Shown here piece by piece: positions 9,929-19,594 of a DNA stretch of 64,000 bases. The stretch lies in the NCBI GenBank assembly GCA_022827625.1, contig JAJEIE010000016.1, positions 1 to 64,000 of the forward strand. The letters run 5' to 3'. The position numbers and the translations under genes are program-made. The notes beneath the pieces were generated by a model. That model had not been told where the DNA came from. It was given only the letters and a program-made list of their open reading frames with translations, and searched no databases. Source of the DNA: Candidatus Poribacteria bacterium. GTDB taxonomy: Bacteria > Poribacteria > WGA-4E > WGA-3G. Positions within the stretch are counted from its first letter, which is position 1; every line of letters starts with the position of its first letter.

Positions 9929-11068
9929 ATGAAAACTACCCATAAGATCCTTTTCCAAGATGCCCGAGAGTTAAAAGAAATTGCTTCAGAAAGCGTTGAC
10001 CTGGTCGTCACCTCTCCACCATATCCGATGATTGAAATGTGGGATGAAATGTTTAGCAACCAGAATCCAAGAATTCAGGATGCGTTAGCGGGCGGTGATG
10101 GAAAATCGGCGCATGCGTTGATGCACGAGATCCTTGATTCTGTATGGGATGAAGTATTTAGGGTCTTAAAAAACGATAGATTTGCATGTATCAATATAGG
10201 CGATGCAACAAGGAAGGTTAGAAACGATTTTTGTTTATATTCAAATCACGCGAGAGTTTTGACCTATCTCTTAAATATCGGGTTTTCAGCACTACCTGAT
10301 ATCCTCTGGCGAAAACAGGCCAACACGCCCAATAAATTTATGGGATCAGGCATGCTACCTGCAGGTGCCTACGTAACGCTAGAACATGAATACATTTTAA
10401 TAGTCCGAAAAGGTTCAAAAAGAGAATTTAAAACAGAAAAAGAAAAACAGAATAGACGCGAAAGTGCGTTATTTTGGGAAGAACGGAATATCTGGTATTC
10501 GGATGTTTGGACAGATATTAAGGGAACAGAACAGAAACTTTCCAATGCAATATCCCGATCGAGGAGTGCAGCATTTCCCTTCGATTTGGCTTATCGACTG
10601 ATAAATATGTACGCTGTGAAAAGTGATACAATACTTGACCCGTTTTTAGGGACAGGAACCACGGTTGCTGCTGCGATGACATCGGGACGCAATAGTATCG
10701 GTGTCGAAATTGATAAAAGCTTTCAACATATTTTATGTCCAATCGCACACGGCATCATCGATTTTTCAAACGATTATTTGCACGACAGGTTACTCAGACA
10801 CGTAGCGTTTGCAAAAACCCGAACTGAAAAATCGGGCCCGTTAAAATACAGAAACAAGCATTACGGCTTCCCAGTGGTGACGAGTCAGGAACAGTTCATT
10901 TTGTTGAACGGCTTAAAAGAGGTTCGAGACTGTGGCGATAATATTTTTGAAGTCATGTATACAGCAGAGCCGCAAGATTTGAATTTTCAGCAACCCTCAG
11001 CATCTATAGCAGGGAAGAAAGTGAAGTCTTACAATAGACCTATTCAACCGAGTATGTTGGACGTGTAG
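9929..11068 (+). CDS. Site-specific DNA methyltransferase, N4-cytosine/N6-adenine type, TSPPYP motif
   Basis: VDLVVTSPPYPMIEMWDEMF; ILDPFLGTGTTVAAAMTSGRNSIGVEID. Confidence 0.92.
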   Translation: MKTTHKILFQDARELKEIASESVDLVVTSPPYPMIEMWDEMFSNQNPRIQDALAGGDGKSAHALMHEILDSVWDEVFRVLKNDRFACINIGDATRKVRNDFCLYSNHARVLTYLLNIGFSALPDILWRKQANTPNKFMGSGMLPAGAYVTLEHEYILIVRKGSKREFKTEKEKQNRRESALFWEERNIWYSDVWTDIKGTEQKLSNAISRSRSAAFPFDLAYRLINMYAVKSDTILDPFLGTGTTVAAAMTSGRNSIGVEIDKSFQHILCPIAHGIIDFSNDYLHDRLLRHVAFAKTRTEKSGPLKYRNKHYGFPVVTSQEQFILLNGLKEVRDCGDNIFEVMYTAEPQDLNFQQPSASIAGKKVKSYNRPIQPSMLDV

Positions 11069-11095
11069 GAACTTCATATCGGACAAAAAAAATAT

Positions 11096-11677
11096 ATGCA
11101 AATCAAATTAACAAATACTGAAATTCAGGAATATGTAGATGCCCCTGCTTGTGAATTTCCGAAGTATACGACCCAATTAATAAATCTCGCAAACCAAAAT
11201 TCGCAGGCTACGCGCCCAAGACACGTTGGACAAATGACTGAACTGATTCAGGATTTTCCAGGAAAGTCTTTTGAAGAATGGGTGCAATGGTATCAAGAAC
11301 AATATCCTGGAGCAATTGACAATGCGACAGAAAAAATCACTGCAATGATAGAAAATCTTGACCTGGCACTACCCAAAATTGACCGAGCTATGGTTAAAGC
11401 ATGGGTAGAGGATCTGATCCTTGTCAAAACCTATACAGGACTTAAATTTCAGGAGGCAATCCTAAGAAAGTTGGCAGAAATAAAGGACTGCGACTACCGT
11501 TTGGCAGAACCTCATGAGGAATCACAAGGTATAGATGGATTCGTAGGTGAAGAGGCATATTCCATCAAGCCAAGCAGCTACGAGGCAATGCCATATTTAT
11601 CAGAATCCATAGAAGTGAAGATGATTTTTTATGAAAAAAGGAAGGATGGTGTAGTGTTTGAAATCCCAGAGGATTAG
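11096..11677 (+). CDS. Putative type II restriction endonuclease, MjaI-like family
   Basis: PKYTTQLINLANQNSQATRPRHVGQMTELIQDFPGKSFEEWVQWYQEQYPGAIDNATEKI..; directly downstream of the methylase; family recalled by eye. Confidence 0.72.
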   Translation: MQIKLTNTEIQEYVDAPACEFPKYTTQLINLANQNSQATRPRHVGQMTELIQDFPGKSFEEWVQWYQEQYPGAIDNATEKITAMIENLDLALPKIDRAMVKAWVEDLILVKTYTGLKFQEAILRKLAEIKDCDYRLAEPHEESQGIDGFVGEEAYSIKPSSYEAMPYLSESIEVKMIFYEKRKDGVVFEIPED

Positions 11678-11760
11678 CAGTAGAAGAACCTATAGGTTGC
11701 GTTAATTTAACAAATTCACATACTGTAGACCTTACCTATCTATCAGAAAACACTAAAAAA

Positions 11761-12762
11761 ATGGACGAAAAACGAGCCAGTGGACGCTACTACACCCGTG
11801 GGAACCCGTTTCAACTAAAACCGTTCCAGACGTGGGCAAAAGAGATCAACTTAGAACAACAGACAGCTTTAGAACCCTTTGCCGGTGCTAAAGACATCCC
11901 ACAACTGATTGACGCAGCACAGCTTCGGTGTCAAGACTGGGCATTTTTTGACATTGAACCAGGGGCAAAAGGGATTGTGCCACGAGACACGCTCGCCGAC
12001 TTCCCGACCGGCTTCAATGTTTGCATCACCAATCCCCCGTGGTTAGCGCGCAACTCCGCAACCCGTCGTGGCTTACCGTTCCCAGAAGCAACCCAATATG
12101 ACGATCTCTACAAATACGCACTTGAGCAGTGTCTGACGCATTGCGGATGGGTCGCAGCAATTATCCCAGAAGCATTCATTCGGAGCGGTCTGTTCCTACA
12201 ACGGCTACGCGACTTCATCTCCTTAGTCCCTCAAACACAACACAAGACTACGGAAGAAAATGGGAAAAGAGACACTTCCTATATGTTTGAGGATACCGAA
12301 CACCCTGTGGGACTCGCCTTATTCACACCGGACGCAACACCCGATGTTAGGGTCTGGCGTAACAATCAACCTCTTGGTGGCCTCGGCAAACTACGAACAC
12401 ACCTTCCCCAACCTTCTCGTAATCGCAGCATTGTGTTCAACGACCCAAACGGAAATCTCGGACTCATCGCCATAGACAATACCGTTTCCGCTTCCATCCG
12501 TTTCTGTCCACCAGAAGAACTGAAAGACTACCCGATCCGTGTTCACTGTCGTTCCATTACAAAAATTGGCGTGCCATGGCACGTGGATATAGACCTGCTC
12601 AATACTTACTTGACAACAATCCGAGAGAAAACCCACGATGTTTTTTTAACGGCTTTCAAAGGCTTACGCCGCGATGGACATTACCGCCGCCGATTAGATT
12701 GGGCTCTGACGCGAGCAATTGTTGACACACAGCAACTACAACTTGCAACGAAAACCAAATAG
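11761..12762 (+). CDS. SAM-dependent DNA methyltransferase-like protein with NPPW motif
   Basis: TALEPFAGAKDIPQLI; GFNVCITNPPWLARNSATRRGLPFPE. Confidence 0.8.
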   Translation: MDEKRASGRYYTRGNPFQLKPFQTWAKEINLEQQTALEPFAGAKDIPQLIDAAQLRCQDWAFFDIEPGAKGIVPRDTLADFPTGFNVCITNPPWLARNSATRRGLPFPEATQYDDLYKYALEQCLTHCGWVAAIIPEAFIRSGLFLQRLRDFISLVPQTQHKTTEENGKRDTSYMFEDTEHPVGLALFTPDATPDVRVWRNNQPLGGLGKLRTHLPQPSRNRSIVFNDPNGNLGLIAIDNTVSASIRFCPPEELKDYPIRVHCRSITKIGVPWHVDIDLLNTYLTTIREKTHDVFLTAFKGLRRDGHYRRRLDWALTRAIVDTQQLQLATKTK

Positions 12763-12765
12763 AAT

Positions 12766-13083
12766 ATGAACAGCCAAAAATTAATCTGCCTACTTCTACT
12801 GACAGCACTCATCACGTTTGCGGGATGCATACCCGGCGATGGCAAACACACCGCAGAAAAACCCGCAGGCTTTTTTTGGGGCATCTGGCACGGCTGGATC
12901 GCGCCAATATCGCTGATTTGGCACCTATTTGACTCAGATATCCGTCTCTACGAACCAAACAACACTGGCTGGTGGTACGACTTCGGATTTTACATCGCCG
13001 TTATCAGCGGTTTCGGCGGCATCTCTTTTTCACGAAAGAAACGTAAGAAGGTTGTCGTACAGGAGAGCAGTAATTCTGAATAG
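12766..13083 (+). CDS. Small membrane lipoprotein, conserved hypothetical
   Basis: Lipobox ITFAGC; GFFWGIWHGWIAPISLIWHLFDSDIRLYEPNNTGWWYDFGFY. Confidence 0.85.
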   Translation: MNSQKLICLLLLTALITFAGCIPGDGKHTAEKPAGFFWGIWHGWIAPISLIWHLFDSDIRLYEPNNTGWWYDFGFYIAVISGFGGISFSRKKRKKVVVQESSNSE

Positions 13084-13201
13084 GTTGTACCTGTTATAGC
13101 GAAGACTGGCAGTCTACGTTACATACTGCTGAATGCTGTCTGCAATTTTATCGTCCGAAGTAGGATTATCGGATTTGCGGGATTAAGGTGCGGTAGAAGA
13201 C

Positions 13202-13220
13202 GGGCGAGACAACCTCGCCC
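13202..13220 (+). repeat. Palindromic repeat GGGCGAGACAACCTCGCCC
   Basis: Same core at 15558-15574. Confidence 0.75.
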
Positions 13221-13265
13221 CTACGGCACATTTACCCTAAGATTTAAGGAATAGGCAGTCAATAA

Positions 13266-13873
13266 CCCCCCGCTCAAGCATGGGGACTTGTGAAAAGGCA
13301 CGCACCATAGAACGTGCGAAGAAATGGAATCAGTCCTTTAGTCCTTTGGAAGTCGGTAAGCAGTGGTTCTACACAGAAATAGAAAAAAGGTGGGAACTGC
13401 TAACACTTCAAGGATACGAAACGAAAGAAATACGCGATAGATTAGGTCTCAAGAAGTCGTCAAAGAAACTTGCTGATATTTTTTCAGCACATTGTGTAGA
13501 TTCTTGGTGTTTAGCGTATCACGCTATCGGAGGACAGAATATCCTTGATAACACAGATATTCTCTGTATAGCACCTATACCGATACGTAGACGTGAACTC
13601 CATAGGCAGAATCCACAAAAAGGTGGGAAAAGACCCCGCTACGGTGGCACGACTTGGAACGGACTGGTAAAGAATATCCTCGTTAAACACGCTAAATATG
13701 GATTAGCCCGTATTAGCGGGTTCGGCAAACAAGGTATTTCTCTCTACTCCTTAGAGGGAAAACGCCTCTGTCAAAACGCAAAACCACAAGATTTTAGAGT
13801 GCTAACACGACTAAACTTTAACTACAGGAGCGGTGTTTCCTCCCCCTGCTAAAGCAAGAGGGTCTCTACACCG
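13266..13873 (+). mobile_element. Remnant of an IS605-like/ISC-type element carrying a truncated RRXRR (IscB/IsrB-like) gene
   Basis: Left hairpin CCCC-GCT-CA-AGC-AT-GGGG (13268-13285) and right hairpin cggtgtTTCCTCCCCCTGCT-AA-AGCAAGAGGGTCTCTacaccg (13831-13873) bracket the ORF. Confidence 0.6.
13280..13852 (+). pseudogene. 5'-truncated RRXRR-domain (IscB/IsrB-like) RuvC nuclease, C-terminal half
   Basis: EKARTIERAKKWNQSFSPLEVGKQWFYTEIEKR...GYETKEIRDRLGLKKSSKKLADIFSAHCVDSWCLA (RuvC-III HxxD)...RRRELHRQNPQKGGKRPRYGGT..GLVKNILVKHAKYGLARISGFGKQGISLYSLEGKRLCQNAKPQD. Confidence 0.72.
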
Positions 13874-13882
13874 AATATTTTG

Positions 13883-15511
13883 ATGAAAACTTTTGAGACG
13901 CGAGGGCCCGTGTATCGTGAGCGTAACTATGTCGTCCGACGTACCGCGGAACTTGCGGATTTTATTAAACGCGTCAAACAAGGGCGATACATCGTCATCT
14001 TTGCGCCGCGGCAAACAGGCAAAACCACCTTTTTCCGATGGGCACTGGACGCTCTCGCAAACGAAGAGATACCCTATTTTCCAATCCAACTGGATTTTGA
14101 GGAGTATAGAACCTTTTCGCCTTCCGATTTTTATGACTACCTCTGCAAAGATATTCGCAAAGAAATTAAAAACGTTTTTGAAAAACGCGGTGAAGAAATT
14201 TCTGATAATTTAAGGCAATTTCTGGAAAATGCAAAGATTACCAATCACGTTTCAATGAGAGAGTTTTTTGAAGATCTTGCGAATTTGCTGATTGGCAACG
14301 TGGACTCGCAAATGACACCTTTGACCCAGCGGGTTGTTATTATCATTGACGAATTTGATGGCGTTCCGCAAACTGTCGTAAGCAATTTCCTCCATTCGCT
14401 CCGACGCATCTATCTCTCCGATATCGCATCACGGTGTCCCTTTAGCCTCGGCCTCGTCGGCGTTAAGAGCATAACACAACTGAACTATGACCGCTCTATC
14501 TCGCCCTTCAATATTCACGACGAGTTCGCCTTGCCCAACTTTACGCTCGAACAGGTGCAAGAACTCCTGGGACAATATACCGATGCAGTTGGTCAACCCT
14601 TTGCCGCTGAAGTCATCACAACACTTCACAAACAGACAGCAGGTCAACCCTTCCTTGTAAATCGGCTCGCACAGATCCTTACTGAAGAACTGGATCTTCC
14701 AAAAACTGAGCGAATTGACATGACTCACTTTTCGGAAGCACACACGCGGCTGCTGCGGGAACAGAACACTAACACCCAGCATCTCCTAACCAATATCCGA
14801 AAGAATCCCCGCTTTGAAACTATCCTCATGGAAATTGTCTCCTACGATAGAGGTGTCGAATTCAACCTGCACAACGAATATATTGACGAACTTGTGACTT
14901 ACGGGGTTATTTCGGAAGGTGCTGACGGGATGTGTGAAATTGTCAACCCGATTTATCAGTATTGCATCATGCGGGCATTCCAACCTTTGATAAATGGGCT
15001 GGAACGTGAATATTTTCCTGAAGATATAGAAACCGATTTTTTAGATTATCTCGCAGCCGATGGACAGATTCGCCTCCAGTCTCTGCTTGATAATTTTCAG
15101 GATTTTATCGCACGCGCCGGATATCGAATTCTGCAAGTGCCGGAAACCCCGAAAGAATTTGTTGGGCAGTACCTCCTTTTCGCATATCTTGAGCAGTTTG
15201 TGCGGTTGGTACGTGGGCGAATGTACCTTGAAGTACCAACCGGACGCGGAAGGACAGATCTGCTCATTCTGCACAACACACGAAAATACATCGTCGAAAC
15301 CAAGATTTGGGAAGGGGAACGTTCCTATGCAGCAGGAAAGCAGCAACTGGCAGCATATATGCGGTTAGAGGGTGCAGCGGAGGGGTACTATATTGTGTTC
15401 GATCATCGTAAGAACCCAATACCTCGAACAGAGACAGAGGTTGTCGAAGGCTTCACCATCCGAAACTACGTCATCCCTGTCGTGCAAGAACCGCCCTCAC
15501 GGAGAACATAA
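13883..15511 (+). CDS. AAA-like ATPase with C-terminal PD-(D/E)XK nuclease-like domain
   Basis: Walker A FAPRQTGKTTFF; Walker B VVIIIDEFDG; C-term RTDLLILHNTRKYIVETKIWEGERSYAAGKQQLAAYM (D..ExK). Confidence 0.87.
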   Translation: MKTFETRGPVYRERNYVVRRTAELADFIKRVKQGRYIVIFAPRQTGKTTFFRWALDALANEEIPYFPIQLDFEEYRTFSPSDFYDYLCKDIRKEIKNVFEKRGEEISDNLRQFLENAKITNHVSMREFFEDLANLLIGNVDSQMTPLTQRVVIIIDEFDGVPQTVVSNFLHSLRRIYLSDIASRCPFSLGLVGVKSITQLNYDRSISPFNIHDEFALPNFTLEQVQELLGQYTDAVGQPFAAEVITTLHKQTAGQPFLVNRLAQILTEELDLPKTERIDMTHFSEAHTRLLREQNTNTQHLLTNIRKNPRFETILMEIVSYDRGVEFNLHNEYIDELVTYGVISEGADGMCEIVNPIYQYCIMRAFQPLINGLEREYFPEDIETDFLDYLAADGQIRLQSLLDNFQDFIARAGYRILQVPETPKEFVGQYLLFAYLEQFVRLVRGRMYLEVPTGRGRTDLLILHNTRKYIVETKIWEGERSYAAGKQQLAAYMRLEGAAEGYYIVFDHRKNPIPRTETEVVEGFTIRNYVIPVVQEPPSRRT

Positions 15512-15557
15512 TCCGTCAGATTGTGCCTTTTATCGCACAGCCTGACAGTAGAAGACA

Positions 15558-15574
15558 GGCGAGACAACCTCGCC
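15558..15574 (+). repeat. Palindromic repeat GGCGAGACAACCTCGCC
   Basis: Shared core with 13202-13220. Confidence 0.7.
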
Positions 15575-15577
15575 CTT

Positions 15578-15715
15578 TTAGTTCAGCAAATACTTGATGA
15601 TCCCGATAGTCCTATGGTTCCCGACCTGGAGGAAGAAATAAACATGTTAGTATATGACCTATACGACCTAACGTCCACAGAAATTGCACTAATAGAGAAA
15701 GGACATAACCTATGA
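15578..15715 (+). pseudogene. C-terminal tail remnant of a type IIG/Eco57I-like DNA methylase
   Basis: LLVQQILDDPDSPMVPDLEEEINMLVYDLYDLTSTEIALIEKGHNL* resembles the common '(L)EREIDxLVYxLYGLTxEEIxLVE' terminus. Confidence 0.55.
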
Positions 15716-16704
15716 AAACTTTAGTCATCGGTGGAACAGGCAACATCAGCCGCGGCATCGTCGCCGCATTACAAAATCGAAACCACGAAGTCGTCCTGTT
15801 CAATCGTGGACAACATGTCGATCCACCACCCTCCGATGTTCGCGTCATCCAAGGCGACCGGCAAAACCGCGAGGATTTCGAGGCAAAGGTCAGTGCCGAA
15901 AACTGGGATGCCGTCATTGATATGATTAGCTTCAACGCAGACGATGCCGCCTCCGCACTCCGTGCATGTCAAGGACGCGTCGGACACTTCGTCCACTGCT
16001 CAACAGTAATGACCTACGGACCCCCATTCAGCGGTATCAATCTCCCAGAGACAGCACCCTTGCAAGGCACATCAGGTTATGGACTCGGCAAAATTGCAGC
16101 CGATAATCTACTTTTAGAGGCACACGCGCGCCATGGATTTCCCGTAACCATTTTCAAACCCTCATATACACACGGACCCGGTATACCCCTCCATCGACAA
16201 GTCGGCGGAGACGGGAGTTGGATTGATAGATTACGCAAAGGAAAACCGATCCTCTCTGCAGGCGATGGACTCAACTATTTTCAGTTCCTGTCATCTCGCG
16301 ACGCAGGAATTGCGTTTACAGATATATTGGGTAAATCCGATTGCTTCGGCGAAATATACAACATCGTCCATCCACAAGCACGTACATGGGACGAGTGGCA
16401 CCGTGCCGCAGCAGACGCACTCGGCGTTGATATAGAGATTGTGCATGTCTCACAGGAGACCCTCATCGCAATGGCACCCGAACGGTTCAGCGGCTTACGC
16501 GGCAACTTCGGGCACACCCAAATCTTCAGCCATGAGAAACTCGCAGCAGTATTACCTGAATTCAGTCCACAAATTCCGGTTACAGAAAGTGTCGCAGAAA
16601 ACATTGCATGGATGGATAAACACAATCGCGTCCCAAATAGTGATGCCAACGATTTGGAAGATCAGATTATTGCGGCAGTCCGCAATCTACCGCGCATCCC
16701 ATAG
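15712..16704 (+). CDS. NAD-dependent epimerase/dehydratase family protein
   Basis: MKTLVIGGTGNISRGIVAALQNRNHEVVLFNRGQ. Confidence 0.92.
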   Translation: MKTLVIGGTGNISRGIVAALQNRNHEVVLFNRGQHVDPPPSDVRVIQGDRQNREDFEAKVSAENWDAVIDMISFNADDAASALRACQGRVGHFVHCSTVMTYGPPFSGINLPETAPLQGTSGYGLGKIAADNLLLEAHARHGFPVTIFKPSYTHGPGIPLHRQVGGDGSWIDRLRKGKPILSAGDGLNYFQFLSSRDAGIAFTDILGKSDCFGEIYNIVHPQARTWDEWHRAAADALGVDIEIVHVSQETLIAMAPERFSGLRGNFGHTQIFSHEKLAAVLPEFSPQIPVTESVAENIAWMDKHNRVPNSDANDLEDQIIAAVRNLPRIP

Positions 16705-16719
16705 TCCAGAGGTGAGAAC

Positions 16720-17532
16720 ATGCTAAAAATCAGATCAGCGTTAGATTCAGAAATGCTTGATCGCGTCGAACACGACCTACGCGAAGATGGATTCCATATC
16801 ATCGAGAACGTAATTACCACCGAAGAAGCAGACGAAGCGCGCCAAGCAGTCTGGAAATTAGTCGAAGAAGACATCGCTAACGGACACGACCACAGTTACG
16901 GAGACGGCAAAATCCGACGCGTCTGGGCAATCGTCGGGAAAGCACCGATCTTCCGGCGGTTCATCCAGCACCCGACCGTCGTAGCAGTCTGGAAACGGAT
17001 GCTCGGTGAAGATGTCATCGCCTCTACATTCACAGCAAATATCGTTGGACCCGGCGCACCCGCAGGCGGTTGGCATATCGACTACCCATATTGGGCGATG
17101 CAAGCCCCGTTCCCATCAGGGTCACTAACGGGACAAACCGTCTGGATGTTAGACGATTTCACCGTAGAAAACGGCGCAACAGCCTGTATCCCCGGTTCAC
17201 ACAAAACGCTCCGTCGTCCCGAATTAGGAGAGGCAGAGGGGCTTGAAATGGCTGTCGCTACGGCACCGAAAGGCTCTATCATGTTCACAAACGGAGCAAT
17301 CTGGCATCAGTCCCGCCCAAACCTAACGGAGGCACCACGCGTTGGGTTGCTCGGTATGTATAACAGATCGGTCATCTACCCACAAGAAGATATGCCCCGT
17401 CAACTGACCGATGCGGAATTGGCAGGTGAAAGCGACACGCTAAAACAGTTGCTGGGCAGGAATATACCCTTCCGCGATCCAGACCACGGGCAGAATTGGC
17501 ACCGCACGGATATCGGATTTCGCCAGGTGTAG
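16720..17532 (+). CDS. Phytanoyl-CoA dioxygenase family protein
   Basis: GGWHIDYPYWAMQAPFPSG..QTVWMLDDFTVENGATACIPGSHK...WHQSRPNLTEAPRVGLLGMYNRS. Confidence 0.92.
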   Translation: MLKIRSALDSEMLDRVEHDLREDGFHIIENVITTEEADEARQAVWKLVEEDIANGHDHSYGDGKIRRVWAIVGKAPIFRRFIQHPTVVAVWKRMLGEDVIASTFTANIVGPGAPAGGWHIDYPYWAMQAPFPSGSLTGQTVWMLDDFTVENGATACIPGSHKTLRRPELGEAEGLEMAVATAPKGSIMFTNGAIWHQSRPNLTEAPRVGLLGMYNRSVIYPQEDMPRQLTDAELAGESDTLKQLLGRNIPFRDPDHGQNWHRTDIGFRQV

Positions 17533-17688
17533 CAAGGATATAGAACTCTGAATTATGGAGATTTGTGTATTGGAAACCTACAGCAGACGTTGTTGAATAG
17601 TCTACCCTATATTAAAAAAAATTTTGAAAACGGAATACTGACTGCTGACAGCCGATTGCTGACTGCTTTAAATTTCAAGGAGGCATTT

Positions 17689-18735
17689 ATGCCAGTTGTA
17701 TCTCACGATGTCTTGAGAAAGTTTGTATACGATATCTATCGCGGTGCCGGCGGTACAGAGGAAGACGCCCGTATCGTCAGTGACCACGTCGTCGATTCTA
17801 ACCTCGCCGGACACGATTCACACGGTGTCATCAACGCGCCCAACTACATCAGCGGCATGGAAGGCGGTCCCGCCGCAGACAAAATGGAAATCGTCAGAGA
17901 AAGCGGCGCAGCGACCGTCATCAACGCGAACCGCGCCCTCGGCATGGTCGCCGCACGCAAAGCCATGGAAATGGCTGTCGAAAAAGCACAAACGTGTACC
18001 ATCGGCGCAGTCGGTCTACACCAATGTGGACACGCCGGACGGATGGGTGAATACCCACCGATCGCAGCACGTGCCGGGATGATTGGCATCGTCTTACTCA
18101 ACGGTGGCGGACGCTTCATGCACCCCCACGGTGGCACTTCCCGGAGACTGCCACCCAACCCGATCGCGATCTCAGTGCCTCGTCAGGGCGGCGAACCGCT
18201 CCTCCTCGATATGACGCTCAGCGTCGTCGCAGGTGGGAAACTGCTCGTTCAGACCGCACGCGGTGAATCCATACCGGAAGGGTGGATGATAGATGCTGAA
18301 GGTAAACCGCTCACAGATCCAAACGCCTTCCGCGAACGCCCACAGGATACAGCCGTTATGCCACTCGGCGGCTTTCAATTCGGACATAAAGGGTTCGGAC
18401 TCGGCGTGATGATAGACGCGATCGCCGGTGGTCTCTCTTGGGCAGGATGTAGCCGTGAAAACCCGACACGTGGGGCAAGTGGCATCGTCATGTTCGCAAT
18501 CAAAATTGAGGACTTCATCGACTTAGCGGATTATGAACAGGAAATTGCGCACCTCGTAGAGTGGGTAAAATCATCTGCTCGACTACCGGGTATTGATGAG
18601 ATCTATGTCCCTGGAGAATTTGAAGAACGGAGTCGTGAGAAACGTTTGCGCGAGGGCATACCGATTGAGGAACCCACTTGGAACCGTCTCGTTGAAGCCG
18701 CTGAACGTTTCAACATCGCGATCCCCAGTCTCTAA
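17689..18735 (+). CDS. Ldh family (malate/L-lactate-type) oxidoreductase
   Basis: DSNLAGHDSHGVINAPNYI; GLHQCGHAGRMGEYPPIAARAGMIGI; start ATG 17689 with RBS aaggagg. Confidence 0.92.
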   Translation: MPVVSHDVLRKFVYDIYRGAGGTEEDARIVSDHVVDSNLAGHDSHGVINAPNYISGMEGGPAADKMEIVRESGAATVINANRALGMVAARKAMEMAVEKAQTCTIGAVGLHQCGHAGRMGEYPPIAARAGMIGIVLLNGGGRFMHPHGGTSRRLPPNPIAISVPRQGGEPLLLDMTLSVVAGGKLLVQTARGESIPEGWMIDAEGKPLTDPNAFRERPQDTAVMPLGGFQFGHKGFGLGVMIDAIAGGLSWAGCSRENPTRGASGIVMFAIKIEDFIDLADYEQEIAHLVEWVKSSARLPGIDEIYVPGEFEERSREKRLREGIPIEEPTWNRLVEAAERFNIAIPSL

Positions 18736-18780
18736 TATAACCTAAGTTGCTACCTTTGTAGCATAACCTAATCAACGATA

Positions 18781-18800
18781 TGAAGTCCATATGGACTTCA
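18781..18800. repeat. 20-bp perfect palindrome TGAAGTCCATATGGACTTCA
   Basis: Direct reading. Confidence 0.9.
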
Positions 18801-18912
18801 CCGAGGTTGTGCATATTAGAGCATAGACTGTATGAAGATTCATTTATTAATTCGGTAATTTTCAAACGTGCAATAATAAATCAGACTACTACGAACCTAC
18901 CCGTTTGTAGTA

Positions 18913-18928
18913 GGGCAATTCATTGCCC
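18913..18928. repeat. Palindromic repeat GGGCAATTCATTGCCC (also at 37026)
   Basis: GTAGTAGGGCAATTCATTGCCCGT found twice in the window. Confidence 0.85.
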
Positions 18929-18979
18929 GTCGATTTCCGTACCAACAACCAACTGCCAACAACCAATAGGAGATAAAAA

Positions 18980-19579
18980 ATGCGAATCTACAGTTTGTTT
19001 GCTTTGCTTATCGGCATTATGGGGTGTGCTGCACTGAACCAGCCCATCAACGAGATGGCAGCGTCACGCCTCACCTGTGAGTCCAACCCGGAATTTGTAG
19101 ACGGTAACCTGGAGACGGAGAGCACATTCGCAGTAAATGGATTCGTACGAAAAGCCTACCACCTGCATGAAGGCGAGGGGCGGCGACTCGCCTACGCACA
19201 ACGCCGCTATCTAACAGTCGTTGAAGGGCAACGCCGGACAGAAGCGATTATTAAACTCGATGCGCCGACCTATGTTTCCTATGTGGAAGTCTATCCGGCA
19301 TCGCGGCGGATTCAGAATTTCGCGATGATGACAACAACCGACGATCCCCCACGCTTCGATGTCGCCTTTGAACGTGTGTCCGACAAACAGCATCAGGACA
19401 TAGAGGGATTAAATCCGGTGCGCTTTCAGATCGGACGAGAAGTGCTTTATCTACGCATGAGCGCAGACGGCATTGAAGACAGACAGAATTCCGTACAAGG
19501 CGAAAATTCAAGTATCGAGATCCCGCTCATAGGGGCTTCAATCCGTGAAGTCAAATTTTACGTCCGTGAGACGCTATAA
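18980..19579 (+). CDS. Hypothetical lipoprotein
   Basis: Lipobox LIGIMGC; RBS aggag. Confidence 0.75.
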   Translation: MRIYSLFALLIGIMGCAALNQPINEMAASRLTCESNPEFVDGNLETESTFAVNGFVRKAYHLHEGEGRRLAYAQRRYLTVVEGQRRTEAIIKLDAPTYVSYVEVYPASRRIQNFAMMTTTDDPPRFDVAFERVSDKQHQDIEGLNPVRFQIGREVLYLRMSADGIEDRQNSVQGENSSIEIPLIGASIREVKFYVRETL

Positions 19580-19594
19580 CCCAAACGGTTTGAA

